Positions 1 through 5,878 of a stretch of 5,878 bases of DNA are shown here, piece after piece. Source of the DNA: an uncultured Bacteroidales bacterium (lineage in GTDB: Bacteria > Bacteroidota > Bacteroidia > Bacteroidales > UBA4417); NCBI GenBank assembly GCA_903917425.1, contig CAIXAQ010000082.1, positions 1 through 5,878 on the forward strand. Direction: 5' to 3'. The position numbers and the translations under genes are program-made. The first letter of the stretch is position 1; the number at the start of each line of letters is the position of its first letter. The notes beneath the pieces were generated by a model. It made no database searches. It saw only the letters and a list, made by a program, of their open reading frames with translations, and was not told where the DNA came from.

Positions 1-758
1 TCGAGAAACGGAATTTTTGTACCCTGAATCCATATTTTTTGTCCGCTGAGGGTTGTCAGAATTCCATCCTTATGTATTACAGGGTTGCCGGTTTCGATGA
101 TCATCCTATCCTCCATATTTGTTTTGAGGGCCACTTCTTGAGGATAAAAATCGGAATCTTTTTTGCCGACGCAGTCTCTGAAATCAGCAACACCCAGAAT
201 ATCAGCTTCTGCCTGGTTGAGTAATATTTTCCTGCCTTCCAAATCTTTCACATAAACCGGGTCGGGGATATTTTCGATAATAGCATGGAGCAACGCGCTT
301 TTACGAAGGGATTCGGCATTCTCGGCTGTAAGCCGGGTAAGTTTTTCAGAGATTATAAGGGAATGTGCCAATTGGTTTAAAACCGGTTGTAACTTCCGGG
401 TAAACTCGGACGAAGGAACATCCTGATAGCAAAGAAAAAGCAGGCCGAAATCGGCTAACCGATAAGCAGTGTAATCGCAGTTCTCAAGTCTGACTGTTAT
501 GAATAGTTCATTAAGAGGGAAACCTTTATGTAAATCCTTTGACTGTTGAATCAACAAATACTGCCTGTTTAAAGGCAATTTATTAACTGCAACCAACCTG
601 GCAACTTGGTCATTACAGTTCACAATCAATGCTTCCTTACAAGATAATTTTTCAATAAAAAGCGGAAGTACCTGATCCGAAAAATCTGTGCCAATGCCAG
701 TGCCGATTGAAACTGCGATTTCGAGCAAGCAGCTTTCGGGATTGCTTTTTAATTCCAT
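1..758 (-). CDS. PAS-domain signalling protein, probable sensor histidine kinase (C-terminus outside the window)
   Basis: The frame is open from ATG 756-758 to the left edge: 252 complete codons, with no stop. An in-frame TAG at 768-770, four codons upstream, makes this ATG the first possible ATG start. No Shine-Dalgarno is visible. Residues 1 to about 140 (begins MELKSNPESCLLEIAVSIGT) look like the N-terminal sensory region common in Bacteroidota hybrid or PAS kinases; I cannot name the domain with certainty. A helical linker with NAESLRKSALLHAIIENIPD (about 147-166) leads into a PAS domain (about 158 to the edge). That domain has the typical features DPVYVKD (166-172), an NQAEADILG segment (181-189) and GKKDSDFYP (198-206). 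The kinase core (HisKA, HATPase) is not in view, so kinase identity is inferred from the PAS architecture and from the NtrC-type regulator encoded just upstream on the same strand. A diguanylate cyclase or another PAS output protein is possible but less likely. Confidence 0.8.
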   Translation of the reverse strand, partial: MELKSNPESCLLEIAVSIGTGIGTDFSDQVLPLFIEKLSCKEALIVNCNDQVARLVAVNKLPLNRQYLLIQQSKDLHKGFPLNELFITVRLENCDYTAYRLADFGLLFLCYQDVPSSEFTRKLQPVLNQLAHSLIISEKLTRLTAENAESLRKSALLHAIIENIPDPVYVKDLEGRKILLNQAEADILGVADFRDCVGKKDSDFYPQEVALKTNMEDRMIIETGNPVIHKDGILTTLSGQKIWIQGTKIPFL

Positions 759-994
759 TTGAGAACACTATTGAGTAAATTATTCAATCGGTAACACGAT
801 TACAATCAAACAAGAGGCTGCAAAATCCATAGTGTAGGCATGCATAAGGATGAATGTAGTGTTAAGAATGACTAATAATACGATTATTAATATACTCTGT
901 ATGCGAAAGTAATACTGCACCAACCACAAGCGGTTTTGCAGACAGGAGAAGTAATGCCATTTTTATAATTTGATGCGAAAAACAGGTGCGCAAT
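759..994. other. Intergenic gap between the response regulator and the sensor gene, no gene seen
   Basis: This 236-bp spacer separates two codirectional minus-strand genes. It is AT-rich and I see no convincing coding frame, tRNA or strong hairpin with a T-tract, so read-through from the regulator gene into the sensor gene is possible. The only clear symmetry is an AT-only palindrome (TAATAAT, 3-nt loop, ATTATTA) at 873-889. No good TAnnTTTG promoter was found on the minus strand before position 758. Confidence 0.5.
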
Positions 995-2338
995 TTACAG
1001 GTTGTATTTGCTGATCATGCGGTAGACAGTAGCCTTACTAATGTCGAGTTTATTGGCAACCAGTATTGCGTTTTTATTGTAAACCGTCAGAAAATGTTCC
1101 AGTATCTTAACATTATACTCTTCCAGGGTGAGTTCTTTTTCCAGGAAATTATCACTATCCATCATGGACTGTATTTGTATATCATCAGGCGTAATGACTT
1201 TACCATCCGAGAGTATTATCGATAATTCGATTATTGATTTCAGTTCCCTGATGTTTCCTGGAAAGCGATAAGATATAATTTTTTTCTGCGCATCTGTCGA
1301 AAGTGATTTTAACGGCATATTGTTATCCTTGCAGAATAATTTCACAAAATAGTTTGCAAGCAGCAATATGTCGCTACCCCTGTCACGCAGCGGCGGCAGG
1401 TTGATCGGCAGGCCCATAAGCCTGTAGTACAAATCCATGCGAAACGAGCCTTCCTTTACCATAGCCGCTAAATCTTTATTGGAAGCGGTAATAATACGGA
1501 CGTCAATTTTCACCTGTTTGTTCGAACCAACCCTGATAATTTCTCTTTCCTGCAATACCCGGAGCATTTTGCTCTGCATATTCAAATCCATTTCGGATAT
1601 TTCGTCCAGGAAGAGAGTTCCTTTATTGGCTTCTTCAAATTTGCCGATTCGCTGGGCAACGGCTCCGGTAAAGGACCCTTTTTCGTGCCCGAATAATTCA
1701 CTTTCAATCAAATCGGCCGGAATAGCACTTACATTAATGGCAACAAAAGGATTTTTTTCGCGCGACGAGTTATAATGCAATGCTTTAGCCACCAAATCTT
1801 TACCTGTACCGGTTTCGCCAAAAACAGAAACAGTGATATTGTTGTTCAATGCTTTCTGCATGAGTGCAAAAACCGATTTGAGTTGAGGTGACTGCCCTAT
1901 AATAAGGTTAGAAAATGAATATTTTTCGGTAACGGCTTCTTTAAGTTTCTCATTTTCCTGCTTTAGCTGGAAGTTTTCCTGAATATTAGTCAAAGCGCGC
2001 CATAATCTTTTAGGTGCATCCTCATTTTTAACTATATATTCATAGGCGCCTTCTTTTAACAGATCAATAGCCGTAGTAATGTCTTCCTGTCCTGAAATTA
2101 TAATCACGGGTATCGATGGATTGGCTTTGTTAATCTTGGCCAATGCTTCCTGGCCGGATAAGCCGGGCATGGAGTAATCGAGCGTGATGGCCATGGGCTG
2201 TTTGTAAAGGTTCAACAAACAGTCTTCGGCATTCGAGAACTTCTCAACTTCATAATCAGGATTCATTTTAATATTGTATTCCAGTAAATCAGCATACCAA
2301 GCATCATCATCGACAATGAAAATCTGGGAAGTATTCAT
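995..2338 (-). CDS. Sigma-54-dependent response regulator, NtrC family (REC-AAA+-HTH)
   Basis: Complete 447-residue protein, of normal length for the family. The receiver domain (about 4-120) has the acidic pocket D10-D12, phospho-acceptor D54 in LDYSMPG, switch residue S82 and conserved K104. A charged helical linker (about 118-140) joins it to the sigma-54 activator AAA+ domain (about 145-375). That domain has Walker A GETGTGKD (174-181), the sigma-54 contact loop GSFTGA (221-226, a common variant of GAFTGA), Walker B TLFLDEIS (241-248), arginine-finger region FRMDLYYRL (299-307) and FPGNIREL (359-366). The C-terminal Fis-type helix-turn-helix spans about 420-447 (NKNAILVANKLDISKATVYR). All catalytic residues seem intact, so it should hydrolyse ATP to open sigma-54 promoters when phosphorylated. 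The cognate sensor is probably the PAS protein encoded downstream. Start ATG 2336-2338 follows an AT-rich leader without Shine-Dalgarno. Target genes cannot be told from the window. Confidence 0.95.
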   Translation of the reverse strand: MNTSQIFIVDDDAWYADLLEYNIKMNPDYEVEKFSNAEDCLLNLYKQPMAITLDYSMPGLSGQEALAKINKANPSIPVIIISGQEDITTAIDLLKEGAYEYIVKNEDAPKRLWRALTNIQENFQLKQENEKLKEAVTEKYSFSNLIIGQSPQLKSVFALMQKALNNNITVSVFGETGTGKDLVAKALHYNSSREKNPFVAINVSAIPADLIESELFGHEKGSFTGAVAQRIGKFEEANKGTLFLDEISEMDLNMQSKMLRVLQEREIIRVGSNKQVKIDVRIITASNKDLAAMVKEGSFRMDLYYRLMGLPINLPPLRDRGSDILLLANYFVKLFCKDNNMPLKSLSTDAQKKIISYRFPGNIRELKSIIELSIILSDGKVITPDDIQIQSMMDSDNFLEKELTLEEYNVKILEHFLTVYNKNAILVANKLDISKATVYRMISKYNL

Positions 2339-2339
2339 A

Positions 2340-2392
2340 AAAATTGTATTTATTCCAAAATTAGCAATTGTTTTTCAATTTGATACAATTTT
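2340..2392. repeat. 10-bp perfect inverted repeat upstream of the response regulator gene
   Basis: AAAATTGTAT at 2340-2349 is matched by its exact reverse complement ATACAATTTT at 2383-2392, with 33 bp between the arms. Further AATTG/CAATT half-motifs occur between them (2366-2380). The repeat spans the putative promoter element at 2356-2363, so it could be an operator, for example for autoregulation. The region is very AT-rich, which raises the chance of accidental symmetry. Confidence 0.45.
2356..2363 (-). promoter_or_regulatory. Putative Bacteroidota -7 promoter element for the response regulator
   Basis: On the minus strand this reads TAATTTTG, a full match to the TAnnTTTG element recognised by the primary sigma factor of Bacteroidota. 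A TTG lies 22 bp upstream as a possible -33 element. Transcription would begin near 2350, giving a leader of roughly a dozen bases before ATG 2338. This is pattern matching only; in such AT-rich DNA a chance match is possible. Confidence 0.4.
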
Positions 2393-2426
2393 CTCAAAAT
2401 AATACAAATATTTATCGTTGATTTCC

Positions 2427-2528
2427 TCAATGCGCTGCCAGTCAGTTATCTCCGGTGTTCATCTCCACTTCCACCGGGACATCAAGCGGTAAAGCCGAGT
2501 GCATCAGGTCGCCGGCAATCTGCTTTAC
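2427..2528 (-). pseudogene. Displaced duplicate of the polA 3' end (33 codons plus stop)
   Basis: On the minus strand this stretch translates in the polA frame to a near copy of the DNA polymerase I C-terminus, including GDLM, the shared stretch ALPLDVPVEVEMNTGDN, then LAAH and a TGA stop at 2427-2429. The conserved Trp of the intact gene (DNWLAAH) is changed to TGA at 2442-2444, so even the fragment is broken. There are 8 differences in 100 nt and no indels: three are silent (Asn, Val, Lys codons), one is nonsense, and four are conservative or moderate replacements (Ser/Thr, His/Arg, Ala/Val, Ile/Phe). Homology ends abruptly after 2528; further on, the frame carries no polA-like sequence and reaches a stop at 2586-2588. 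It has no start and no plausible product. It is best seen as the old end of polA, cut off when the ATPase segment was inserted, or as a tail that travelled with that segment. Confidence 0.9.
2429..2528. repeat. Direct repeat, left copy (polA tail)
   Basis: This copy aligns without gaps to 3884-3983 at a constant offset of 1455 bp, with 92 of 100 positions identical. The mismatches are at 2442, 2457, 2466, 2498, 2500, 2515, 2519 and 2523. On its left, identity stops at the third base before the polA stop region (TGA here, TAA in the right copy). On its right, identity collapses within a few bases after 2528. Confidence 0.95.
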
Positions 2529-2611
2529 AGTACCCAAAAAGTATTGACAACAGAAACACTTTAAGTTGAAAAATAAAGAATAAATTTAGACTATAATCGT
2601 AACTATTACCA

Positions 2612-2619
2612 TATCTTTG
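2612..2619 (+). promoter_or_regulatory. Putative -7 promoter element of the ATPase gene (TATCTTTG)
   Basis: TATCTTTG is a full match to the Bacteroidota TAnnTTTG consensus. It would place the transcript start near 2624-2627, about 20 bases before ATG 2647. A possible start codon, TTG 2617-2619, lies inside this element and therefore could not be translated from such a transcript, which favours the ATG. No clear -33 TTTG was identified at the usual spacing. Confidence 0.45.
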
Positions 2620-2646
2620 TATAATTACAATTATAACCTGGTTAAT

Positions 2647-3858
2647 ATGATACAAAGGGAAAGATATCTGGAACGAATAAAACCGTTTATCGATAAGCCT
2701 GTAATAAAAGTAATTACAGGAATTCGTCGGTGTGGGAAAAGCACATTTCTAAAACTTATCGTCAACTCAATAGTTGAAAAAGGAGTAAGTCCTGAAAATA
2801 TTCTTCTGATAAATAAAGACTCACTTGAATTCGATCGACTTAAAACCTACCAACAACTGGCAACATATGTAATCGAACATTTCGGGAATGTTACTGGCAA
2901 AAAGTACTTATTTATTGACGAAGTGCAGGAAATTGAAAGCTGGGAAAAAGCAATATCAGGCTTTCTATCCGACGACTTGGCAGACTTGTTTATCTCAGGT
3001 TCAAATTCAAGGATGCTCTCTTCAGAACTGGCTACATACATCTCGGGCAGGTACGTTGAATTTAAAATGTATCCACTTACCTTCTCTGAATTTCTAAAAT
3101 TCCGCAACATTACCGAACCTGAAAAAGCAGAGTCAGAATTTGGACTATTTATGAAATATGGCGGATTTCCAGGCATACACCATATGGAATATGATGATGA
3201 AGTTATTGATCAGTATGTAACATCAATTTACAGTACCATTCTATTGAAAGATGTTGTAGCACGGAATAATTTGCGGGATATAATACTACTGGAAAGAATA
3301 TCCCAATTCGCAGCTAATAACTGTGGAAATATTACATCGTCAAAAAAAATATCCGACTTCCTTAAATCTCAAAAAGTAAAAGGTTCGGTTGATACTGTGC
3401 AAAATTACCTTAGTATGCTTAGCGCTGCATTTATCTTCCATAAAGTTGCCAGATTTGATATTAAAGGAAAACGCCTGCTCGAAATTCATGAGAAATATTA
3501 CATGGGAGATATTGGATTAAAGCACAGTATGCTTGGCTATAAAATGAACGACATTTCCGGACACCTCGAAAATATCGTCTTTCTTGAACTTTTAACCAGG
3601 GGGTATAAAGTTAGTATCGGGAAAATCAATGCACTGGAAGTTGATTTTATTGCTACCCGAAAGGATCAGCAGGTTTATATACAGGTTGCCTATCTGCTTA
3701 CAGATAATAAAACTATTGACCGTGAATTTGGGGTTTTAGAAAAAATCAATGATAACTACCCTAAAATTGTTTTATCACTCGACAAATTCCTCAGCACTGA
3801 TCGGAATGGTATTAAATGGTATAACCTGATTGATTTTCTAAGAACCGAATACATTTGA
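2647..3858 (+). CDS. AAA_14/DUF4143-family ATP-binding protein
   Basis: Complete 403-residue protein from ATG 2647, a usual length for this family. The frame could begin ten codons earlier at TTG 2617, but the family typically opens with a motif like MIQRERYLERIKPFIDKP, and the TTG falls inside the putative promoter. The ATPase domain has Walker A GIRRCGKST (25-33), Walker B YLFIDEVQE (87-95) and a sensor-1-like FISGSNSRML (115-124), followed by SGRYVEFKMYPLTFSEF (133-149) and YGGFPGI (171-177). The C-terminal DUF4143 part (about 190-403) includes YMGDIGLKH (285-293) and a nuclease-like core ALEVDFIATRKDQQVYIQVA (329-348). In that core, the ExK of active PD-(D/E)XK enzymes reads Q346-V-A348, so nuclease activity is doubtful. 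The cellular role of this family is not established. No signal peptide or membrane segment is evident, so it is probably cytoplasmic. It converges on polA with 23 bp between the stop codons, and is flanked by duplicated polA tails, which points to acquisition. The reading frame is intact. Confidence 0.93.
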   Translation: MIQRERYLERIKPFIDKPVIKVITGIRRCGKSTFLKLIVNSIVEKGVSPENILLINKDSLEFDRLKTYQQLATYVIEHFGNVTGKKYLFIDEVQEIESWEKAISGFLSDDLADLFISGSNSRMLSSELATYISGRYVEFKMYPLTFSEFLKFRNITEPEKAESEFGLFMKYGGFPGIHHMEYDDEVIDQYVTSIYSTILLKDVVARNNLRDIILLERISQFAANNCGNITSSKKISDFLKSQKVKGSVDTVQNYLSMLSAAFIFHKVARFDIKGKRLLEIHEKYYMGDIGLKHSMLGYKMNDISGHLENIVFLELLTRGYKVSIGKINALEVDFIATRKDQQVYIQVAYLLTDNKTIDREFGVLEKINDNYPKIVLSLDKFLSTDRNGIKWYNLIDFLRTEYI

Positions 3859-3881
3859 TTCTTTGCAGGTAAGCTATTACG

Positions 3882-5878
3882 TTAATGCGCTGCCAGCCAG
3901 TTATCTCCGGTATTCATCTCAACTTCCACCGGGACATCAAGCGGTAAAGCCGTGCGCATCAGGTCGCCGACAAACTGTTTTACCACATCCACTTCAGGTT
4001 TATACACATCGAAAACCAATTCGTCGTGTACCTGCATGGTCATACGACTTTGCAGCCCTCGTTTTAAAAATTCGTTGTAAATATTGATCATGGCAATTTT
4101 GATCATATCGGCAGCCGATCCCTGGATCGGTGCATTGATGGCATTGCGTTCGGCAAATCCCCGCATCACGCCGTTGGCGGAATTGATATCGCGTATAATA
4201 CGGCGGCGGCCCATGAGAGTTTCTACATAACCTTTTTCCCTGGCCGATGCAATGGTGTTGTCCATATATGTCTTGATGCCCGGGAAAGTGGCAAAATACT
4301 GTTCGATTATTTCGGCCGCCTCCTTGCGGGGAATGCCTAAATTTTCGCTTAGCCCGAAGGCGGAAATGCCATAAACGATGCCGAAATTCACCGATTTGGC
4401 ATTGCGGCGCATGTCGCGATCCACTTTATCGATGGCAATTCCGTAAATATTTGCTGCTGTAGCGGTATGGATATCAAGTCCCTGGCGGAAAGCCTCTTTC
4501 ATCGCTTCATCGTGGCTCATGGAAGCAATAATACGGAGTTCAATTTGCGAATAGTCGGCCGAAAGCAAGGTGTAATCTTCGTTTCGGGGCACAAAAGCTT
4601 TGCGGATCTCGCGGCCGCGCTCGGTGCGGATGGGAATATTCTGCAAATTGGGATTGGTCGAACTGAGGCGTCCGGTAGCAGCAACCGCCTGGTTATAGCT
4701 TGTGTGAATCCGCCCGGTGACAGGGCTTACAAGCAAAGGCAGAGCATCAACATAGGTTGATTTTAGTTTGGTGAGCCCCCGAAAATCAAGAACAAGCTGA
4801 ACCATAGGATGCTTATGAACCAGTTTCTGCAATACATCTTCGCCGGTCTGGTATTGTTTGGTGGCCGTTTTCTTTGGTTTTTCGTCAATTTTAAGCCTGT
4901 CGAAAAGGATATCGCCAAGTTGTTTGGGCGACGAAATATTAAAATCGACACCCGCATGTTTCCAGATTTCTTCCTGGACCTTGATGATTTCGAGATGCAG
5001 TTCTTTCGAAAACTCATTCAATGCCTGCGAATCAAGTTTCACGCCTGCAGCTTCAATCCCTGCTAATACGGGTACCAGCGGCATTTCTATTTCATTGAAA
5101 ATTTTGAGGGTATCCGTTTCTTTTAATTTGGGTTCGAGAATATTCCGCAACTGAAGGGTAATATCAGCATCTTCAGCCGCATATTCTTTAATTTCTTCCA
5201 AAGCCACTGAGCGCATCGTTGTCTGACCTTTCCCCTTTTTACCAATCAGGGTTTCGATGCTCACCGGCGAATACCCGAGGTAGGTTTGGGCCAGTAAGTC
5301 CATATTATGGCGCATATCCGGCTCTATTAAATAATGAGCCAGCATGGTATCGAAAGTAGGTCCTTTTATTTCGACACCGTAATTACCCAGCACAGCCATA
5401 TCGAACTTCATGTTCTGCCCGGTTTTCCCGATCGAGGGATTGCTGAATACCGGTTTGAACCTGGCAACCAGTGCGTTGGCTTGGTCACGGTTTTCGGGTA
5501 CAGGCACATACCAGGCTTTGCCGGGAACGGTGGCAAACGACATGCCAACCAGTTCAGCCACAAGGGTGTCGAGCCCCGTAGTTTCGGTGTCGAAACAAAA
5601 CGATTTGCTGTTCTGCAGTTCGTTGATAAGTTCGGCAAGTGTGCTTTCGCTATTTGCTGCATGGTATTCGTGTGCGCTATTTCCAATATTTTTAAGGGTA
5701 CTTTCAATGGGTTCAAAAGGCACTTCAGCCAGGCTGAACAAGTCACCCTGCCCGGTAGATGCAGTTGTTTTGGAATTTGAAGGTTTTGTTGAAACTGAGG
5801 TTTGTATTCCTCCGGGATTTAAGGATAAATCGGTGAAAACGCGTTGGGCGAAGGCGCGGAATTCCAGCTCATCCAGCA
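3882..5878 (-). CDS. polA: DNA polymerase I (5' end of the gene outside the window)
   Basis: The frame is open from the right edge to TAA 3882-3884: 664 visible codons, so the N-terminal 5' nuclease domain lies outside. The first visible residues (LDELEFRAFAQRV) match the end of that region and are followed by a Ser/Thr-rich linker (about 5740-5820). Numbering from the codon at 5739-5741, the 3'-5' exonuclease has Exo I D51-TE53, Exo II N110 and D114, and Exo III Y187 and D191, all intact, so proofreading is predicted. The polymerase domain has motif A (ADYSQIELR, D396, E401), motif B (R445, K449, F453, Y457 in KSVNFGIVYG) and motif C (VHDE, 571-574). It fills gaps in replication and repair and removes Okazaki primers. 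A TTG at 5741 is not the start, because coding continues upstream. The last 33 codons and stop belong to the right copy of the duplicated tail and keep the Trp lost from the left copy. Confidence 0.97.
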   Translation of the reverse strand, partial: LDELEFRAFAQRVFTDLSLNPGGIQTSVSTKPSNSKTTASTGQGDLFSLAEVPFEPIESTLKNIGNSAHEYHAANSESTLAELINELQNSKSFCFDTETTGLDTLVAELVGMSFATVPGKAWYVPVPENRDQANALVARFKPVFSNPSIGKTGQNMKFDMAVLGNYGVEIKGPTFDTMLAHYLIEPDMRHNMDLLAQTYLGYSPVSIETLIGKKGKGQTTMRSVALEEIKEYAAEDADITLQLRNILEPKLKETDTLKIFNEIEMPLVPVLAGIEAAGVKLDSQALNEFSKELHLEIIKVQEEIWKHAGVDFNISSPKQLGDILFDRLKIDEKPKKTATKQYQTGEDVLQKLVHKHPMVQLVLDFRGLTKLKSTYVDALPLLVSPVTGRIHTSYNQAVAATGRLSSTNPNLQNIPIRTERGREIRKAFVPRNEDYTLLSADYSQIELRIIASMSHDEAMKEAFRQGLDIHTATAANIYGIAIDKVDRDMRRNAKSVNFGIVYGISAFGLSENLGIPRKEAAEIIEQYFATFPGIKTYMDNTIASAREKGYVETLMGRRRIIRDINSANGVMRGFAERNAINAPIQGSAADMIKIAMINIYNEFLKRGLQSRMTMQVHDELVFDVYKPEVDVVKQFVGDLMRTALPLDVPVEVEMNTGDNWLAAH
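3884..3983. repeat. Direct repeat, right copy (functional polA tail)
   Basis: This is the partner of 2429-2528, with 92 of 100 bases identical and no gaps. This copy is in frame with the rest of polA, ends in DNWLAAH and a TAA stop, and so is the one translated. If the insertion joint is at 3983/3984, this tail arrived with the ATPase segment and replaced the resident one. Confidence 0.95.

Larger units (their letters stand above)
2529..3883. mobile_element. Putative inserted segment carrying one ATPase gene, bounded by polA-tail repeats
   Basis: These 1355 bp lie between the two copies of the polA 3' end and contain only the ATPase gene with its promoter region. With one repeat copy the unit is 1455 bp. 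The segment is much richer in AT than polA: two sampled 60-bp lines in the ATPase gene (2701-2760, 3481-3540) each hold 20 G/C, against 34 and 32 in two polA lines (4561-4620, 5221-5280). No recombinase, transposase or terminal inverted repeat is visible, so the mobilising mechanism is unknown. Homologous recombination through polA, or help from an integrase encoded elsewhere, are both open. Calling it mobile is inference from the duplicated target and the composition. Confidence 0.5.

Noticed and set aside
873..889. Palindrome TAATAAT-ACG-ATTATTA as a terminator for the regulator gene
   Set aside because: The stem is made of A:T pairs only and has no following T-tract, so it would be a very weak terminator; it may be chance in AT-rich DNA.
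901..960. Sigma-54 promoter upstream of the sensor gene (TGGCA on the minus strand near 955-959)
   Set aside because: The GG-N10-GC spacing is not met; the position expected to be GC reads CC.
2544..2598. TTGACA (2544-2549) and TATAAT (2593-2598) as a sigma-70 style promoter
   Set aside because: The spacing is 43 bp, far from the usual 17, and the window otherwise fits Bacteroidota promoter rules.
2617..2646. TTG 2617 as the start of the ATPase gene
   Set aside because: It lies within the TATCTTTG promoter-like element, and the ten extra residues (MYNYNYNLVN) are low complexity and unlike family N-termini; ATG 2647 fits the family start.
2427..3983. Repeat as an assembly artefact
   Set aside because: The two copies differ at 8 of 100 bases and sit in different flanking sequence, which is not what a simple assembly duplication produces; read-level confirmation was not possible here.
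4809..5154. Plus-strand open frames inside polA, and similar ones inside the regulator and ATPase genes
   Set aside because: They overlap well-supported conserved genes in other frames, lack recognisable motifs, and look like coding shadows.
3882..5741. polA starting at TTG 5741
   Set aside because: The same frame stays open to the right edge and encodes a recognisable end of the 5' nuclease region plus a linker, so the gene continues beyond the window.

Overview
The window most resembles a chromosomal segment from a member of the Bacteroidota, probably Bacteroidales-like. The support is AT-rich intergenic DNA without Shine-Dalgarno sequences, promoter-like TAnnTTTG elements, a full-type DNA polymerase I with an intact proofreading domain, and a two-component pair of a PAS-containing sensor and an NtrC-type regulator. 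The taxon is inferred from style and families, not proven.

Layout from left to right. Positions 1-758 (minus) hold the N-terminal 252 codons of a PAS-containing signalling protein, probably a sensor kinase, cut by the left edge. Positions 995-2338 (minus) encode a complete sigma-54-dependent response regulator (REC, AAA+, Fis-type HTH). The regulator comes first and the sensor-like gene follows 236 bp downstream on the same strand, so the two probably form one signalling unit. Positions 2339-2428 are the regulator's promoter region, with a 10-bp inverted repeat around a promoter-like element. Positions 2427-2528 are a displaced duplicate of the last 33 codons of polA. Positions 2647-3858 (plus) encode an AAA_14/DUF4143 ATPase that is visibly richer in AT than polA. 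Positions 3882-5878 (minus) hold polA without its 5' nuclease part, which lies beyond the right edge.

The main discovery is that the 3' end of polA is present twice, as direct repeats of 100 bp at 92% identity (2429-2528 and 3884-3983). The repeats bracket the ATPase gene. The simplest reading is that a segment carrying the ATPase plus its own polA tail entered the polA 3' end. It left polA intact and stranded the old tail, now with an internal stop codon, beside the regulator gene. Before this event polA and the regulator would have been codirectional neighbours separated by about 88 bp. This architecture resembles islands that restore the 3' end of their target gene, but here the cargo is a single ATPase gene and no recombinase is visible.
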